Source: Zeimonas sp964481165 (GTDB taxonomy: Bacteria > Pseudomonadota > Gammaproteobacteria > Burkholderiales > Burkholderiaceae_E). Taken from it: 64,000 bases of DNA. Below the pieces are notes generated by a model that was not told where the DNA came from, did no database searches, and saw only the letters and a program-made list of their open reading frames with translations. The stretch is taken from contig CAYZYC010000001.1 in assembly GCA_964481165.1 (NCBI GenBank), positions 1-64,000 of the forward strand. Direction: 5' to 3'. The translations under genes were made by a program, and so were the position numbers. Below, in pieces: positions 8,373 to 16,817 of the stretch (the stretch's first letter is position 1; each line of letters opens with the position of its first letter).

Positions 8373-9608
8373 ATGAACACTCCGCGTCTTTCCGTACCGA
8401 AGGAAAAGCTGAAGTTCGTGCTTTTCGAAGGCATTCACGATTCGGCCCTCGAGGGCCTGCGTGCCGACGGCTACACGAACATCGACAGCCACCGGCAGTC
8501 GTTGTCCGGCGCCGACCTGGTTCGCGCAATCGACGGCGCGCATTTCGTCGGGATCCGTTCGCGCACGATGCTCACCGAAGAGGTGCTGCAGCAGGCGCCC
8601 AAGCTGATCGCCATCGGTTGCTTCTGCATCGGCACGAACCAGGTCGATCTCGACGCGGCCGCGCGGCGGGGAATCCCGGTCTTCAACGCGCCGTTCTCGA
8701 ACACCCGCAGCGTCGCCGAGCTCGTGCTCGGCGAGATCATCATGCTGATGCGCGACATCCCGCGCAAGAACGCGAAGCTGCACCGTGGCGGGTGGGACAA
8801 GAGCGCAGCGGGTTCGTGGGAAGTGCGCGGCAAGGTGCTCGGTATCGTCGGATACGGGCACATCGGCACGCAGATCGGAATTCTCGCCGAGCAGCTGGGG
8901 ATGTCGGTCGTGTTCCACGACATCGAGAAGAAGCTGCCGCTGGGCAATGCGCGCCAGTGCGCGTCGCTCGACGAAGTGCTTCGGCTCGCCGATGTCCTGA
9001 CGTTGCACGTTCCCGAGACGCCGGCAACGCGCAACATGATCGGCGCCGGGCAGATCTCGACGATGAAGCCCGGATCGCACCTGATCAACGCATCGCGCGG
9101 CAACGTCGTCGACATCGACGCGCTCGCCGATGCACTCGACCGGGGGCACCTGTACGGCGCGGCGATCGACGTGTTTCCGGTCGAACCGAAAGGCAACGAA
9201 GGCGTCTTCGAGTCGCCGCTGGCGCGCTTCGACAACGTGATCCTGACGCCGCACATCGGCGGGTCGACGTCCGAGGCGCAGGCCAACATCGGCGGCGAGG
9301 TGGCGGCGAAGCTGATCCGCTACAGCAACAACGGTTCGACGGTGAGCGCGGTGAATTTCCCCGAGGTGTCGCTGCCCGAGCACACGGGGAAGTCCCGGCT
9401 GCTGCACGTGCACCGCAATGTTCCGGGGATCATCGCGCACATCAACGAGCGGTTCTCGCGGGCCGGGATCAACGTCTCGGCGCAGTACCTGCAGACGACG
9501 GCGCTCGTCGGCTACGTCGTGATCGACGTCGATGCCAATGCGAGCCAGATCGCACTGGACGAACTCGGCGCGATCGAAGGCACGATCCGCTGCCGGATCC
9601 TCTATTGA
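8373..9608 (+). CDS. serA: D-3-phosphoglycerate dehydrogenase
   Basis: A 411-residue enzyme for the first step of serine synthesis: 3-phosphoglycerate to 3-phosphohydroxypyruvate with NAD. The NAD fold carries GYGHIG (residues 160-165). Catalytic positions are visible as arginine 242 (SRGNVVD), glutamate 271 and histidine 294 (TPHIGGST). A C-terminal ACT domain (about 335-411) should bind serine for feedback inhibition. Length and ACT placement match the compact E. coli-type SerA. NnrS starts four bases after its stop, so the two may share a transcript. Confidence 0.95.
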   Translation: MNTPRLSVPKEKLKFVLFEGIHDSALEGLRADGYTNIDSHRQSLSGADLVRAIDGAHFVGIRSRTMLTEEVLQQAPKLIAIGCFCIGTNQVDLDAAARRGIPVFNAPFSNTRSVAELVLGEIIMLMRDIPRKNAKLHRGGWDKSAAGSWEVRGKVLGIVGYGHIGTQIGILAEQLGMSVVFHDIEKKLPLGNARQCASLDEVLRLADVLTLHVPETPATRNMIGAGQISTMKPGSHLINASRGNVVDIDALADALDRGHLYGAAIDVFPVEPKGNEGVFESPLARFDNVILTPHIGGSTSEAQANIGGEVAAKLIRYSNNGSTVSAVNFPEVSLPEHTGKSRLLHVHRNVPGIIAHINERFSRAGINVSAQYLQTTALVGYVVIDVDANASQIALDELGAIEGTIRCRILY

Positions 9609-9612
9609 CGCA

Positions 9613-10809
9613 ATGAACGAACTTCCGATCCACAGGCCGGGCCGCCCGGCACCTCCGGCGGCAGTCCAGGGCTTCGCGTTGTGGGAGCTGGGTTTTCGCC
9701 CGTTCTACCTGCTCGCCGCCGTCTTCAGCGCAGCGAGTGTCGCGCTCTGGGCGTTGCAGTACTCGGGTGCGATCACGCACGCGTACCTGCAGGGCCCGTT
9801 GTGGCACGGGCACGAGATGCTCTTCGGGTACACGACCGCGGTCATCGCGGGGTTCCTGCTGACGGCGGTGCGCAACTGGACCAGCCGGCCGACACCCACC
9901 GGCGTGCCGCTGGCGGCGCTCGCGGCGCTGTGGGTGGTGGCGCGCATCCTCGTGCTGACGCCGTGGTCCGTTGCCGCGGCGATCGCCAACGCGGCATTTC
10001 CGATCGCCGTCGCGGTGGCGATCGGCATACCGATCGCGCGCTCGCAGAACACGCGCAACTACTTCTTCGTCGGGCTGCTCGTGCTGCTGGGCGTGCTTAC
10101 ACTTGCGATCCACGCGTCGCTGAACGGCGTGATCGACTTCGAGCCGCTGCTGGGCCTGCGCCTGGGGCTCGACGTGGTCCTGTTCATCATGGTCGTGATG
10201 GCCGGGCGCGTCGTTCCGATGTTCACCAACAACGGCATACCGGGGCTGAACGCGCGCCGCCACCCGATCGTCGAGAAGGTCTCGCTCGGCAGCGTGATCG
10301 CGCTGTTCCTGGCCGATGCGCTCGGCTGGCCGCTGCTCGCCGGCGCGGTCGCGCTGGCGGCCGCGATCGCGCACGCGGTGCGGCTCGTCCTGTGGCAGCC
10401 GTGGCGCACGCTGGGTACGCCGCTCGTCTGGGTGCTGCACGCGGCGTATGCGTGGATCGTCGTGCACCTGCTGCTGCGCGCGGGAGTCGCCGTCGGGGTG
10501 GTCGTCGAGTCGCTGGCAACGCATGCGCTGACCGTCGGCGCAATCGGCGCACTCACCCTGGGGATGATGACGCGCACTGCGCGCGGGCACACGGCGCGGC
10601 CGCTGAAGGCCGACGGTTTCGAGGCCGTTGCCTACGGTCTCGTGCTGGCCGCCGCGGTCGTGCGCGTGCTCGGACCGCTGGCGATGCCGTCGCTGCATCT
10701 GACATTCGTGCAGGCGTCTGCGATACTCTGGGCCGCGGCTTTCGCCCTGTACGCCGTGCGGTACTGGCCGATCCTGTCGCGCCCCCGGCTCGACGGCAAG
10801 CCGGGCTGA
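9613..10809 (+). CDS. nnrS: NnrS-family haem/copper-binding membrane protein
   Basis: A 398-residue polytopic membrane protein, about twelve segments, with family hallmarks LGFRPFYLLA near the start, WHGHEMLFGY, and MVVMAGRVVPMFTNN in the middle. The histidines in the WHGHE stretch are candidate metal or haem ligands. NnrS proteins protect cells against nitrosative stress during or near denitrification. The ATG at 9613 is four bases downstream of serA, which suggests co-transcription rather than an NO-responsive promoter of its own. No denitrification genes lie in the window. Confidence 0.9.
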   Translation: MNELPIHRPGRPAPPAAVQGFALWELGFRPFYLLAAVFSAASVALWALQYSGAITHAYLQGPLWHGHEMLFGYTTAVIAGFLLTAVRNWTSRPTPTGVPLAALAALWVVARILVLTPWSVAAAIANAAFPIAVAVAIGIPIARSQNTRNYFFVGLLVLLGVLTLAIHASLNGVIDFEPLLGLRLGLDVVLFIMVVMAGRVVPMFTNNGIPGLNARRHPIVEKVSLGSVIALFLADALGWPLLAGAVALAAAIAHAVRLVLWQPWRTLGTPLVWVLHAAYAWIVVHLLLRAGVAVGVVVESLATHALTVGAIGALTLGMMTRTARGHTARPLKADGFEAVAYGLVLAAAVVRVLGPLAMPSLHLTFVQASAILWAAAFALYAVRYWPILSRPRLDGKPG

Positions 10810-10863
10810 AAGCGCAGTCACGCACCGCGACCCGCCGTCGGGTCGCAGCTACGGAGTGCCGAC

Positions 10864-11199
10864 ATGGCCTTGCGACACGCGACCTCCGGGGAGATCGTCC
10901 GGATCGAGGCGCTCGATCCGGGAACGGCCAACGTGCCTTCGACGGCGATCGTCCGCGACGACCACATCGAGGTCATGCGCCTGGTGCTGCCTGCCGGCAA
11001 GACCGTTGCCGAACACGGGGTCGACGGTCCGATCACGCTGCACTGCCTGCAGGGGGCCGTCGAGGTGCGCGCGCACAACGAAACCAAGCTGTTGCGCGCG
11101 GGCGAACTGATGTACCTCGCGGGCGCGGTTTCGCACGGTTTCCGCGCGGTCGAGGACACGTCGCTGCTCGCGACGGTCGTGCGCCTGCAGACGACATGA
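10864..11199 (+). CDS. Small cupin-domain protein
   Basis: A 111-residue single-domain beta-barrel protein. Strands with VLPAGKTVAEHGVDGPITLHCLQGAVEVRA can be traced as the first cupin motif and the LMYLAGAVSHGFRAVED region as the second. The classical metal ligands are only partly present (H and E positions are degenerate), so it may bind a ligand without being an enzyme. The downstream aspartate ammonia-lyase begins within its stop (ATGA), so it is made together with that enzyme. Function is unknown. Confidence 0.75.
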   Translation: MALRHATSGEIVRIEALDPGTANVPSTAIVRDDHIEVMRLVLPAGKTVAEHGVDGPITLHCLQGAVEVRAHNETKLLRAGELMYLAGAVSHGFRAVEDTSLLATVVRLQTT

Positions 11200-12614
11200 C
11201 GGCCGGCGCAACCCGGATCGAACACGACCTGCTCGGCGATCGCGCGATCCCGGCCGACGCGTACTACGGCGTGCACACGCTGCGCGCGGTCGAGAACTTC
11301 CCGATCACCGGCACGCCGATCTCGATCTACCCGGAGCTCGTGCGCGCGCTCGCCGCGATCAAGCAGGCGGCCGCGCAGGCGAACCAGGCGCTCGGGCTGC
11401 TCGACCCGCAACGCGCCGACGCGATCGAGCGCGCGTGCGCGGAGATCCTCGGCGGCGCGCTGCACGACCAGTTCGTCGTCGACGTCATCCAGGGCGGAGC
11501 GGGCACCTCGACGAACATGAACGCGAACGAGGTGATCGCCAATCGCGCGCTCGAGCTGATGGGACGCGAGCGCGGCGACTATGCGGCGCTGCATCCGATC
11601 GAGCACGTCAACATGAGCCAGAGCACCAACGACGTCTACCCGACGGCGTTGAAGGTCGCGGCGTGGTTCGGCATCGGGCGACTGATCGAAGCGATGGAGC
11701 AGTTGCGCCTGGCCTTCGACGAGAAGGCGCACGAATTCGCCGACGTGCTGAAGATGGGCCGCACGCAGCTGCAGGACGCCGTGCCGATGACGCTCGGCCA
11801 GGAGTTCTCCACCTACGCGACGATGCTCGGCGAGGACCAGGAGCGACTGCGCGAAGCGGCGTCGCTGATCCGCGAGATCAACCTGGGCGGCACCGCGATC
11901 GGCACCGGGATCACCGCGCACCCGGACTACGCGCGGCTCGTCTGCGGCAGCCTGTCGAAGATCAGCGGCATCGACCTCGTCACCGCGCCGAACCTGATCG
12001 AGGCGACGCAGGACTGCGGCGCCTTCGTGCAGCTCTCGGGCGTGCTCAAGCGCGTCGCGGTGAAACTGTCGAAGACCTGCAGCGACCTGCGGCTGTTGTC
12101 GTCGGGGCCGCGTGCCGGGCTGAACGAGATCGACCTGCCGGCGATGCAGGCGGGCTCGTCGATCATGCCCGGGAAGGTGAACCCGGTGATCCCGGAAGTG
12201 ATCAACCAGATCGCCTACGAGGTGATCGGCAACGACGTCACCGTCACCTTCGCCGCCGAAGCGGGGCAACTGCAGCTGAACGCCTTCGAGCCGATCATCG
12301 CGCACAGCCTGTTCAAGAGCATCAAGCACCTGCAGCACGGGTGCGAGACGCTCACCGAGCGCTGCGTGCGCGGGATCACCGCGAACCGTGCGCGGCTGCG
12401 CGAGATGGTCGAGAACTCGATCGGCATCGTCACGGCGCTGAACCCGTACATCGGCTACGCGAACGCCACCGCCGTGGCCGAGGAGGCCGACGCCACCGGC
12501 GGCAGCGTCTACAGGATCGTGCTCGAGCGCGGGCTGATGACGCAGGCGCAGCTCGACCGGCTGATGCGGCCCGAGGAACTCACGCGGCCGCGGCCGATCC
12601 GCATCGCCGATTAG
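11196..12614 (+). CDS. aspA: Aspartate ammonia-lyase
   Basis: A 472-residue member of the fumarase/aspartase superfamily that splits L-aspartate into fumarate and ammonia. The signature loop SSIMPGKVNP, with the catalytic serine, is intact, and GGAGTSTNMNANEV and NMSQSTNDVYPTA match conserved regions 1 and 2. Class II fumarase shares these motifs; the N-terminus (EHDLLGDRAIPADAYYGVHT) and EVINQIAYEVIGND favour aspartase. The ATG overlaps the cupin stop. It feeds the TCA cycle and nitrogen release. An 8-bp inverted repeat (12616-12623 with 12639-12646, wide loop) follows, but it is a weak terminator. Confidence 0.88.
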   Translation: MTAGATRIEHDLLGDRAIPADAYYGVHTLRAVENFPITGTPISIYPELVRALAAIKQAAAQANQALGLLDPQRADAIERACAEILGGALHDQFVVDVIQGGAGTSTNMNANEVIANRALELMGRERGDYAALHPIEHVNMSQSTNDVYPTALKVAAWFGIGRLIEAMEQLRLAFDEKAHEFADVLKMGRTQLQDAVPMTLGQEFSTYATMLGEDQERLREAASLIREINLGGTAIGTGITAHPDYARLVCGSLSKISGIDLVTAPNLIEATQDCGAFVQLSGVLKRVAVKLSKTCSDLRLLSSGPRAGLNEIDLPAMQAGSSIMPGKVNPVIPEVINQIAYEVIGNDVTVTFAAEAGQLQLNAFEPIIAHSLFKSIKHLQHGCETLTERCVRGITANRARLREMVENSIGIVTALNPYIGYANATAVAEEADATGGSVYRIVLERGLMTQAQLDRLMRPEELTRPRPIRIAD

Positions 12615-12787
12615 GGCCTGTTCACACTACGCGCTGGCCGGTGCGGAACAGGCGGATCAGCGATTCCGCGTCCGGGTACTTCGCCATCGCCGAGCCTTCG
12701 CCCGGCGCCAGCCGAGGCGCCGTCGAAGGCGCCCGAGGCGGCAGCGGGGCGCCCGCGCCGAGGCACCTCAGCTGCCTGGCCGAGACC

Positions 12788-12816
12788 TTGCTTTCTCCGA
12801 AAACGGACTGGATAAT
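12788..12816 (+). promoter_or_regulatory. Promoter of the toxin-antitoxin operon
   Basis: TTGCTT (12788-12793) and GATAAT (12811-12816) are spaced 17 bases apart, a good sigma-70 layout with a strong -10 and a weak -35. Transcription would start near 12823, about a dozen bases before the antitoxin ATG. The -10 overlaps an inverted repeat, which suits autorepression. Confidence 0.55.
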
Positions 12817-12834
12817 CTCTCGAAAAGGAGAGAT
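12815..12834 (+). promoter_or_regulatory. Inverted repeat, likely antitoxin operator
   Basis: ATCTCTC and GAGAGAT form a perfect 7-bp inverted repeat separated by GAAAAG. It spans the end of the -10 box, the start site and the ribosome site AAGGAGAG. A dimeric HTH antitoxin bound here would block the promoter; if transcribed in full it could also mask the ribosome site. That it is an operator is inferred from its position. Confidence 0.5.
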
Positions 12835-12835
12835 C

Positions 12836-13294
12836 ATGGGTGCTTCCTCCGGCGCACGACGCGCGTCGAACGCCTACCCGGCCAGTCGATTCGAGCCGCC
12901 CGCCTTCGTCGACCTGAGCGCGCGCAGCGAACGCGAGCGCCTGTCGCCCGCGGCGCTGCGCGGTTTCTTCGCGATCGCCGACCGGTGGAAGCTGCGCGAC
13001 GACGAGGCGCGCGAGCTGCTCGGCGGCGTCTCGAGCAGCGCGTACTACGACTGGAAGAAGAAGCCCGAGCGAACGCTCGACGTCGACCGGATCGTCCGCA
13101 TCTCGTATCTGGTCGGTATCTACAAGGCGCTGCACATTCTCTACGGCGACGAGCTCGCCGACGAATGGGTGCGGCTGCCGAACCGCAACGCGCTGTTCGG
13201 CGGCCGCTCGCCGCTCGAGTACATGATCGCCGGCGGGCTGATCGCGATGCAGACGGTGCGCAGGCTGCTCGACGCGCGGCGGGGCGGGGCTTGA
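12836..13294 (+). CDS. Xre/MbcA/ParS-type antitoxin (toxin-binding DUF2384 domain)
   Basis: A 152-residue protein: a basic flexible N-terminus, a helical HTH-like domain at about 36-78 (LSPAALRGFFAIADRWKLR onwards) and the C-terminal toxin-binding domain at about 80-150 with WVRLPNRNALFGGRSPLEYM. This is the antitoxin class paired with RES toxins; it binds operator DNA and plugs the toxin's active site. GGAGAG before the ATG is an excellent ribosome site. The RES gene starts inside its stop codon, as expected for a toxin-antitoxin operon. Confidence 0.9.
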   Translation: MGASSGARRASNAYPASRFEPPAFVDLSARSERERLSPAALRGFFAIADRWKLRDDEARELLGGVSSSAYYDWKKKPERTLDVDRIVRISYLVGIYKALHILYGDELADEWVRLPNRNALFGGRSPLEYMIAGGLIAMQTVRRLLDARRGGA

Positions 13295-14016
13295 GCAGCG
13301 CGCTTCCGCGCACGACGCTCGTTCGCCGCTTCGACACGGTGCGCCTGATTCCATCGCGCTTCGCGCCGCGCGAGGACTCCGTGCTGGCGGCGATTGCCGA
13401 AGACGATACCGACCTGGCGGCTCTGTTCGAACTGGACAACGCGACCAACGAGCGGCTGCGTGCCGAGCGCGGCCTGGCGCCGGGCATCGGCGTGGAGGAA
13501 CTGGTGTTCGGCGTGCCGAACTACCGGATCGTGAACGCGGCGTTCGTTCACGCGCGCCCGGAAGGAAGTCGCTTCAACGGTCCGGATCGGGGTGCCTGGT
13601 ACTGCGCGTTCGAGATCGAGACGGCGCTCGCCGAGATCGCCTTCCACAAGACCGTGGAGTACGAGGAAATCGGTCGCTTCGACGACAGCGTCACCTACGA
13701 GGCGTTTCTCGCCGACTTCTCGCACGAGTTCCACGACCTGCGCGGCGATGCACGCTTCGCACGCTGCCTCGACCCGGCGAGCTACGTGGCCTCGCAGCGT
13801 CTGGCCGAGCGGCTCCTCGAGCGCGCGTCGATCGGCGTCGTCTACCCGAGCGTGCGCCGGCCGACGGGCACCAACCTCGCGTGCTTTCGCCCGGCGGTGG
13901 TCGGAAATGTGCGACGCGGGGAAGGGTGGCGGTTCACGTGGTCGGGGTCCCGGGAGCCGACCATCGTGCGCGAGGCGGCCGCGGCGCACGCGAGGCGGTT
14001 GCGGCGACGGCCGTAG
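13291..14016 (+). CDS. RES-domain toxin (NAD-degrading family)
   Basis: A 241-residue RES protein. The residues that name the family can be placed as arginine 94 (GSRFNG), tyrosine 104, glutamate 115 (ETALAE) and serine 187 (VVYPSVR), so the active site looks intact. Characterised relatives deplete NAD+ and stop growth when not held by the antitoxin. The TTG start overlaps the antitoxin TGA (TTGA); a weak start codon and coupling would keep toxin output below antitoxin. The C-terminal tail is arginine- and alanine-rich. The toxic activity is inferred from the family. Confidence 0.88.
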   Translation: MSSALPRTTLVRRFDTVRLIPSRFAPREDSVLAAIAEDDTDLAALFELDNATNERLRAERGLAPGIGVEELVFGVPNYRIVNAAFVHARPEGSRFNGPDRGAWYCAFEIETALAEIAFHKTVEYEEIGRFDDSVTYEAFLADFSHEFHDLRGDARFARCLDPASYVASQRLAERLLERASIGVVYPSVRRPTGTNLACFRPAVVGNVRRGEGWRFTWSGSREPTIVREAAAAHARRLRRRP

Positions 14017-14049
14017 GGAACTTCAAGCTGCCACTTCGACGCTTCGCCT

Positions 14050-14772
14050 TCACCTGCGCGGTCGCGACCCGGATGCTGCCGCCGGATTACGCCGGTACGG
14101 CTCCTCGAATTCGAGGAAGTCGTTCTCGGCGAGCGCACCGGACACCCAGTCGGCAACGCCGCGCGCCTGCAGCACGCGCGCAACGTAGCCTTCGGAGCTC
14201 GATTCGAGCGGCACTCCGTAGGTGCGAAAGCGCGAGGCGACCGGAGCGTAGAACGCGTCGGCGATGCCGAAGGTGCCGAACAGGAAAGGCCCTCCGGAAA
14301 TCGCGAGACAGTCGGCCCAGATCTCCTCGACGCGCGCGACCTCGTCGCGCACCGCCGCCTGTTCGCGCACGATGCGCGGACCGATCTCGGGCAACTGCGC
14401 CTCGATGTTCAACGGGAAGTGCGTGCGCAGCGCGGTGAAGCCCGAGTGCATCTCGGCGACGATCGAGCGCGCGCGGGTGCGCGCTGCGCGCGAAGCGGGC
14501 CACAGCCGCCGGTCGGGATGCAATTCGGCCAGGAACTCGGCGATCGACAGCGTGTCCCAGATCACCTGCATGCGCCCGTCGACCTCGGTCTGCAGCACGG
14601 GGACCTTGCCGGTGGGGCTCAGTCCTGCCAGTTCCCTCTTGAATCGCGAATCGGCGGCGAAGGAATCGAAGCGCACCATGACTTCTTCGAACGGGATCTG
14701 CGCATGGCGCATCAGCACCCACGGGCGCATCGACCACGACGAGTAGTTCTTGTTGCCGATGAAAAGCTTCAT
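14050..14772 (-). CDS. Glutathione S-transferase family protein
   Basis: A 240-residue protein with a thioredoxin-fold N-terminal domain (MKLFIGNKNYSSWSMRPW, the usual opening of this GST subgroup, and SPTGKVPVLQ with the cis-proline) and a helical C-terminal domain. Likely conjugates or reduces small electrophiles with glutathione in the cytoplasm. An in-frame ATG at 14787 overlaps the upstream SDR stop (ATGA) and would add five residues; I prefer 14772 because family members begin there, but coupling makes 14787 possible. Neither has a clear ribosome site. It is second in a two-gene unit with the SDR. Confidence 0.87.
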   Translation of the reverse strand: MKLFIGNKNYSSWSMRPWVLMRHAQIPFEEVMVRFDSFAADSRFKRELAGLSPTGKVPVLQTEVDGRMQVIWDTLSIAEFLAELHPDRRLWPASRAARTRARSIVAEMHSGFTALRTHFPLNIEAQLPEIGPRIVREQAAVRDEVARVEEIWADCLAISGGPFLFGTFGIADAFYAPVASRFRTYGVPLESSSEGYVARVLQARGVADWVSGALAENDFLEFEEPYRRNPAAASGSRPRR

Positions 14773-14783
14773 GGGTGCCGGCG

Positions 14784-15536
14784 TCATTGCGCGAGGTAGG
14801 CTCCGTCGACCGGATGGTAGCTGCCCGTGACGAACGAAGCTTTCGCCGAACTGAGCCACAACACCAGTTCCGCGACCTCCTCGGAGCGGCCGAGCCTGCC
14901 GATCGGGTGCAGCGAAACGAGGCCCTTGCGCACCTCGTCGGGCAGGTTCTCGAGCAAGGGCGTGTCGATGTACGCGGGGCCCACGGCGTTCACGCGAATG
15001 CCGCGCGTCGCATACTCGATCGCAGCGGCACGCGTCAGCCCGACGACGCCGTGCTTGGCCGCCACGTACGGCGAGTGCCCGGGCGCGGCCACCTGCCCGA
15101 GGATCGACGCCATGTTGACGATCGCTCCGCCGCCGGCCGCGAGCATGGCGGGAACCTGGTAGCGCATTCCGTAGAAGACGCCGGACAGGTTGATTCCGAT
15201 CACGCGGTCCCACTCCTCGGGCGGCATCTCGCCTACCGGGTGATCGGCCCCGCCGATGCCGGCGTTGTTGCACGCTACGTGCAACGCGCCGTACTTCTTC
15301 AGCGTCTGCGCGACGAGCGATTCATTGTCGGCGGGCTTCGACGTGTCGGCGCGCACGAAGAAGGAATCGCCACCGGCCGCCGCAATCTGCGACACGGTTT
15401 CCCGGCCCGGCGCTTCTGCGATGTCGGACACCACGACGCGAGCGCCGGCCGCGGCGTAGGAAAGCGCGACGGCGCGCCCGATCCCCGATCCGGCGCCGGT
15501 CACCACCGCGACGCGGTCGGCAAGCAGTTTCTCCAT
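14784..15536 (-). CDS. Short-chain dehydrogenase/reductase (SDR)
   Basis: A 250-residue classical SDR. The cofactor loop is TGAGSGIG, the NNAG motif is present, and the catalytic tyrosine and lysine are in SPYVAAKHGVVG. VSDIAEA after the second strand has an aspartate where NAD is usually preferred. Substrate unknown; many relatives oxidise secondary alcohols. The start at 15536 is backed by a strong purine-rich ribosome site (GGAGGAAGGGAG on the minus strand). The GST gene follows, overlapping or nearly so. Confidence 0.9.
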   Translation of the reverse strand: MEKLLADRVAVVTGAGSGIGRAVALSYAAAGARVVVSDIAEAPGRETVSQIAAAGGDSFFVRADTSKPADNESLVAQTLKKYGALHVACNNAGIGGADHPVGEMPPEEWDRVIGINLSGVFYGMRYQVPAMLAAGGGAIVNMASILGQVAAPGHSPYVAAKHGVVGLTRAAAIEYATRGIRVNAVGPAYIDTPLLENLPDEVRKGLVSLHPIGRLGRSEEVAELVLWLSSAKASFVTGSYHPVDGAYLAQ

Positions 15537-15621
15537 GGTGCTCCCTTCCTCCGATGTGGCTGCATTCGATCCGGCATTGTGCACTGGATCGTCCGGCACC
15601 CGGCGGCAGTGCGCGCCCGGG

Positions 15622-15627
15622 TAAGAT
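15622..15627 (+). promoter_or_regulatory. Candidate -10 element for the patatin gene
   Basis: TAAGAT followed by GGC lies 11 bases before the patatin ATG, in the gap to the divergent SDR gene. The -35 region is unconvincing. Confidence 0.3.
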
Positions 15628-15638
15628 GGCCGCCAAGC

Positions 15639-16751
15639 ATGCAGCGCGCCCGAAACGAAACTGCCTCTTCCCCGGGAAAGCCCCGATCGCGCGGCACGCG
15701 CCCGCTCGACATCGCGCTGCAGGGCGGCGGTGCGCACGGGGCGTTCACCTGGGGCGTACTCGACCGCCTGCTCGAGGATCAGCGCATCGCCATCTGCGGC
15801 ATCAGCGGAACGAGCGCGGGCGCCATGAACGCGGTCGTGCTCGCGTCGGGTCTGCTGCACGGAGGCAACGCCGGGGCGCGCGACGCGCTGCGCGAGTTCT
15901 GGTCGCAGGTCGCCTCCGCCAGCGCGAATCCGCTCAGCCGGGGGCTGTTCGGCGCCGTCTTCGGCAACGCGTTCTCGACGTGGTCGCCGATGTCGGCGTA
16001 TTTCGATTTCACCGCGGCGAGCCGGATCCTGTCGCCGTACCAGTTCAACCCGTTCAACCTGAATCCGCTGCGCGACATCGTCGCGGACATCGTCGACTTC
16101 GAAGCGATCCGCGCGAGCGACCTGCCTCGCTTGTTCGTCGCAGCGACGCACGTGCGTTCGGGCCGGATGCGCATCTTCCGCAACGCCGAATTGAGCGTCG
16201 ACGCGCTGATGGCGTCGGCGTGCCTGCCGACGCTGTTCCAGGCGGTCGAGATCGACGGCGAGGCGTACTGGGACGGCGGGTACATGGGCAATCCGTCGCT
16301 GTTCCCGCTGATCGAGGAAACACCGGCGAACGACCTGCTTCTCGTGCAGGTCAACCCGTCGCAGCGCGAGACCGTGCCGACGCGCTCGCCGGAGATCCTC
16401 GAGCGCATCGACGAGATCACGTTCCAGGGCAGCCTGATCAAGGAGCTGCGCACGGTTGCGATGCTGCAGCGGCTGATCCGCGCCGAGGGCAGGCCGGGGC
16501 ACCAGTATCGCGAACCGCTGTTCGGCCAGATCGATGCGCTGTCGATGCATCGCCTCGAAGGAGGAGAGACCCTCGGCGCCATGGGGGCCTCGAGCAAGCT
16601 CGATACCGACTGGACTTCGCTGCAGCGGCTGCATCGCGAAGGCTACGCGAGCGCCGACGCGTGGCTGAGCGTGAACTTCACGCACCTGGGCCGGCGATCG
16701 AGCTTCGACCTGTCGCGCGAGTTCGGCACGTCGCGCGCGACCGAGGCCTGA
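15639..16751 (+). CDS. Patatin-like phospholipase
   Basis: A 370-residue patatin-family lipid hydrolase with a Ser-Asp dyad. The oxyanion loop GGGAHGAFTWG is at residues 29-39, the nucleophile serine 59 sits in GTSAG, and the partner aspartate 212 is in WDGGYMGNP. Such proteins cleave acyl chains from phospholipids or stored lipids. There is no evident signal peptide, so it is probably cytoplasmic or membrane-associated; the basic N-terminal 20 residues look disordered. gshA follows after 66 bases without a visible terminator. Confidence 0.9.
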   Translation: MQRARNETASSPGKPRSRGTRPLDIALQGGGAHGAFTWGVLDRLLEDQRIAICGISGTSAGAMNAVVLASGLLHGGNAGARDALREFWSQVASASANPLSRGLFGAVFGNAFSTWSPMSAYFDFTAASRILSPYQFNPFNLNPLRDIVADIVDFEAIRASDLPRLFVAATHVRSGRMRIFRNAELSVDALMASACLPTLFQAVEIDGEAYWDGGYMGNPSLFPLIEETPANDLLLVQVNPSQRETVPTRSPEILERIDEITFQGSLIKELRTVAMLQRLIRAEGRPGHQYREPLFGQIDALSMHRLEGGETLGAMGASSKLDTDWTSLQRLHREGYASADAWLSVNFTHLGRRSSFDLSREFGTSRATEA

Positions 16752-16817
16752 CGCGCGAGCCCGGCGAGTCTGTCACCATTCGGTATTGCGCTCCCCCGGA
16801 GCCGACCGTCGACCTCC

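Noticed and set aside
12616..12646. 8-bp inverted repeat after aspA, considered as an insertion-sequence end
   Set aside because: No transposase, no matching second end and no target duplication were seen; at most a weak terminator.
12622..12837. A small minus-strand frame of 71 codons between aspA and the antitoxin gene
   Set aside because: It lies across the antitoxin promoter and ribosome site, has no ribosome site of its own and no recognisable family.
12836..14016. Considered the Xre-RES pair and the GST-SDR genes as one defence island
   Set aside because: The neighbours are ordinary metabolic genes on the other strand; no nuclease, helicase, integrase or phage gene is nearby.
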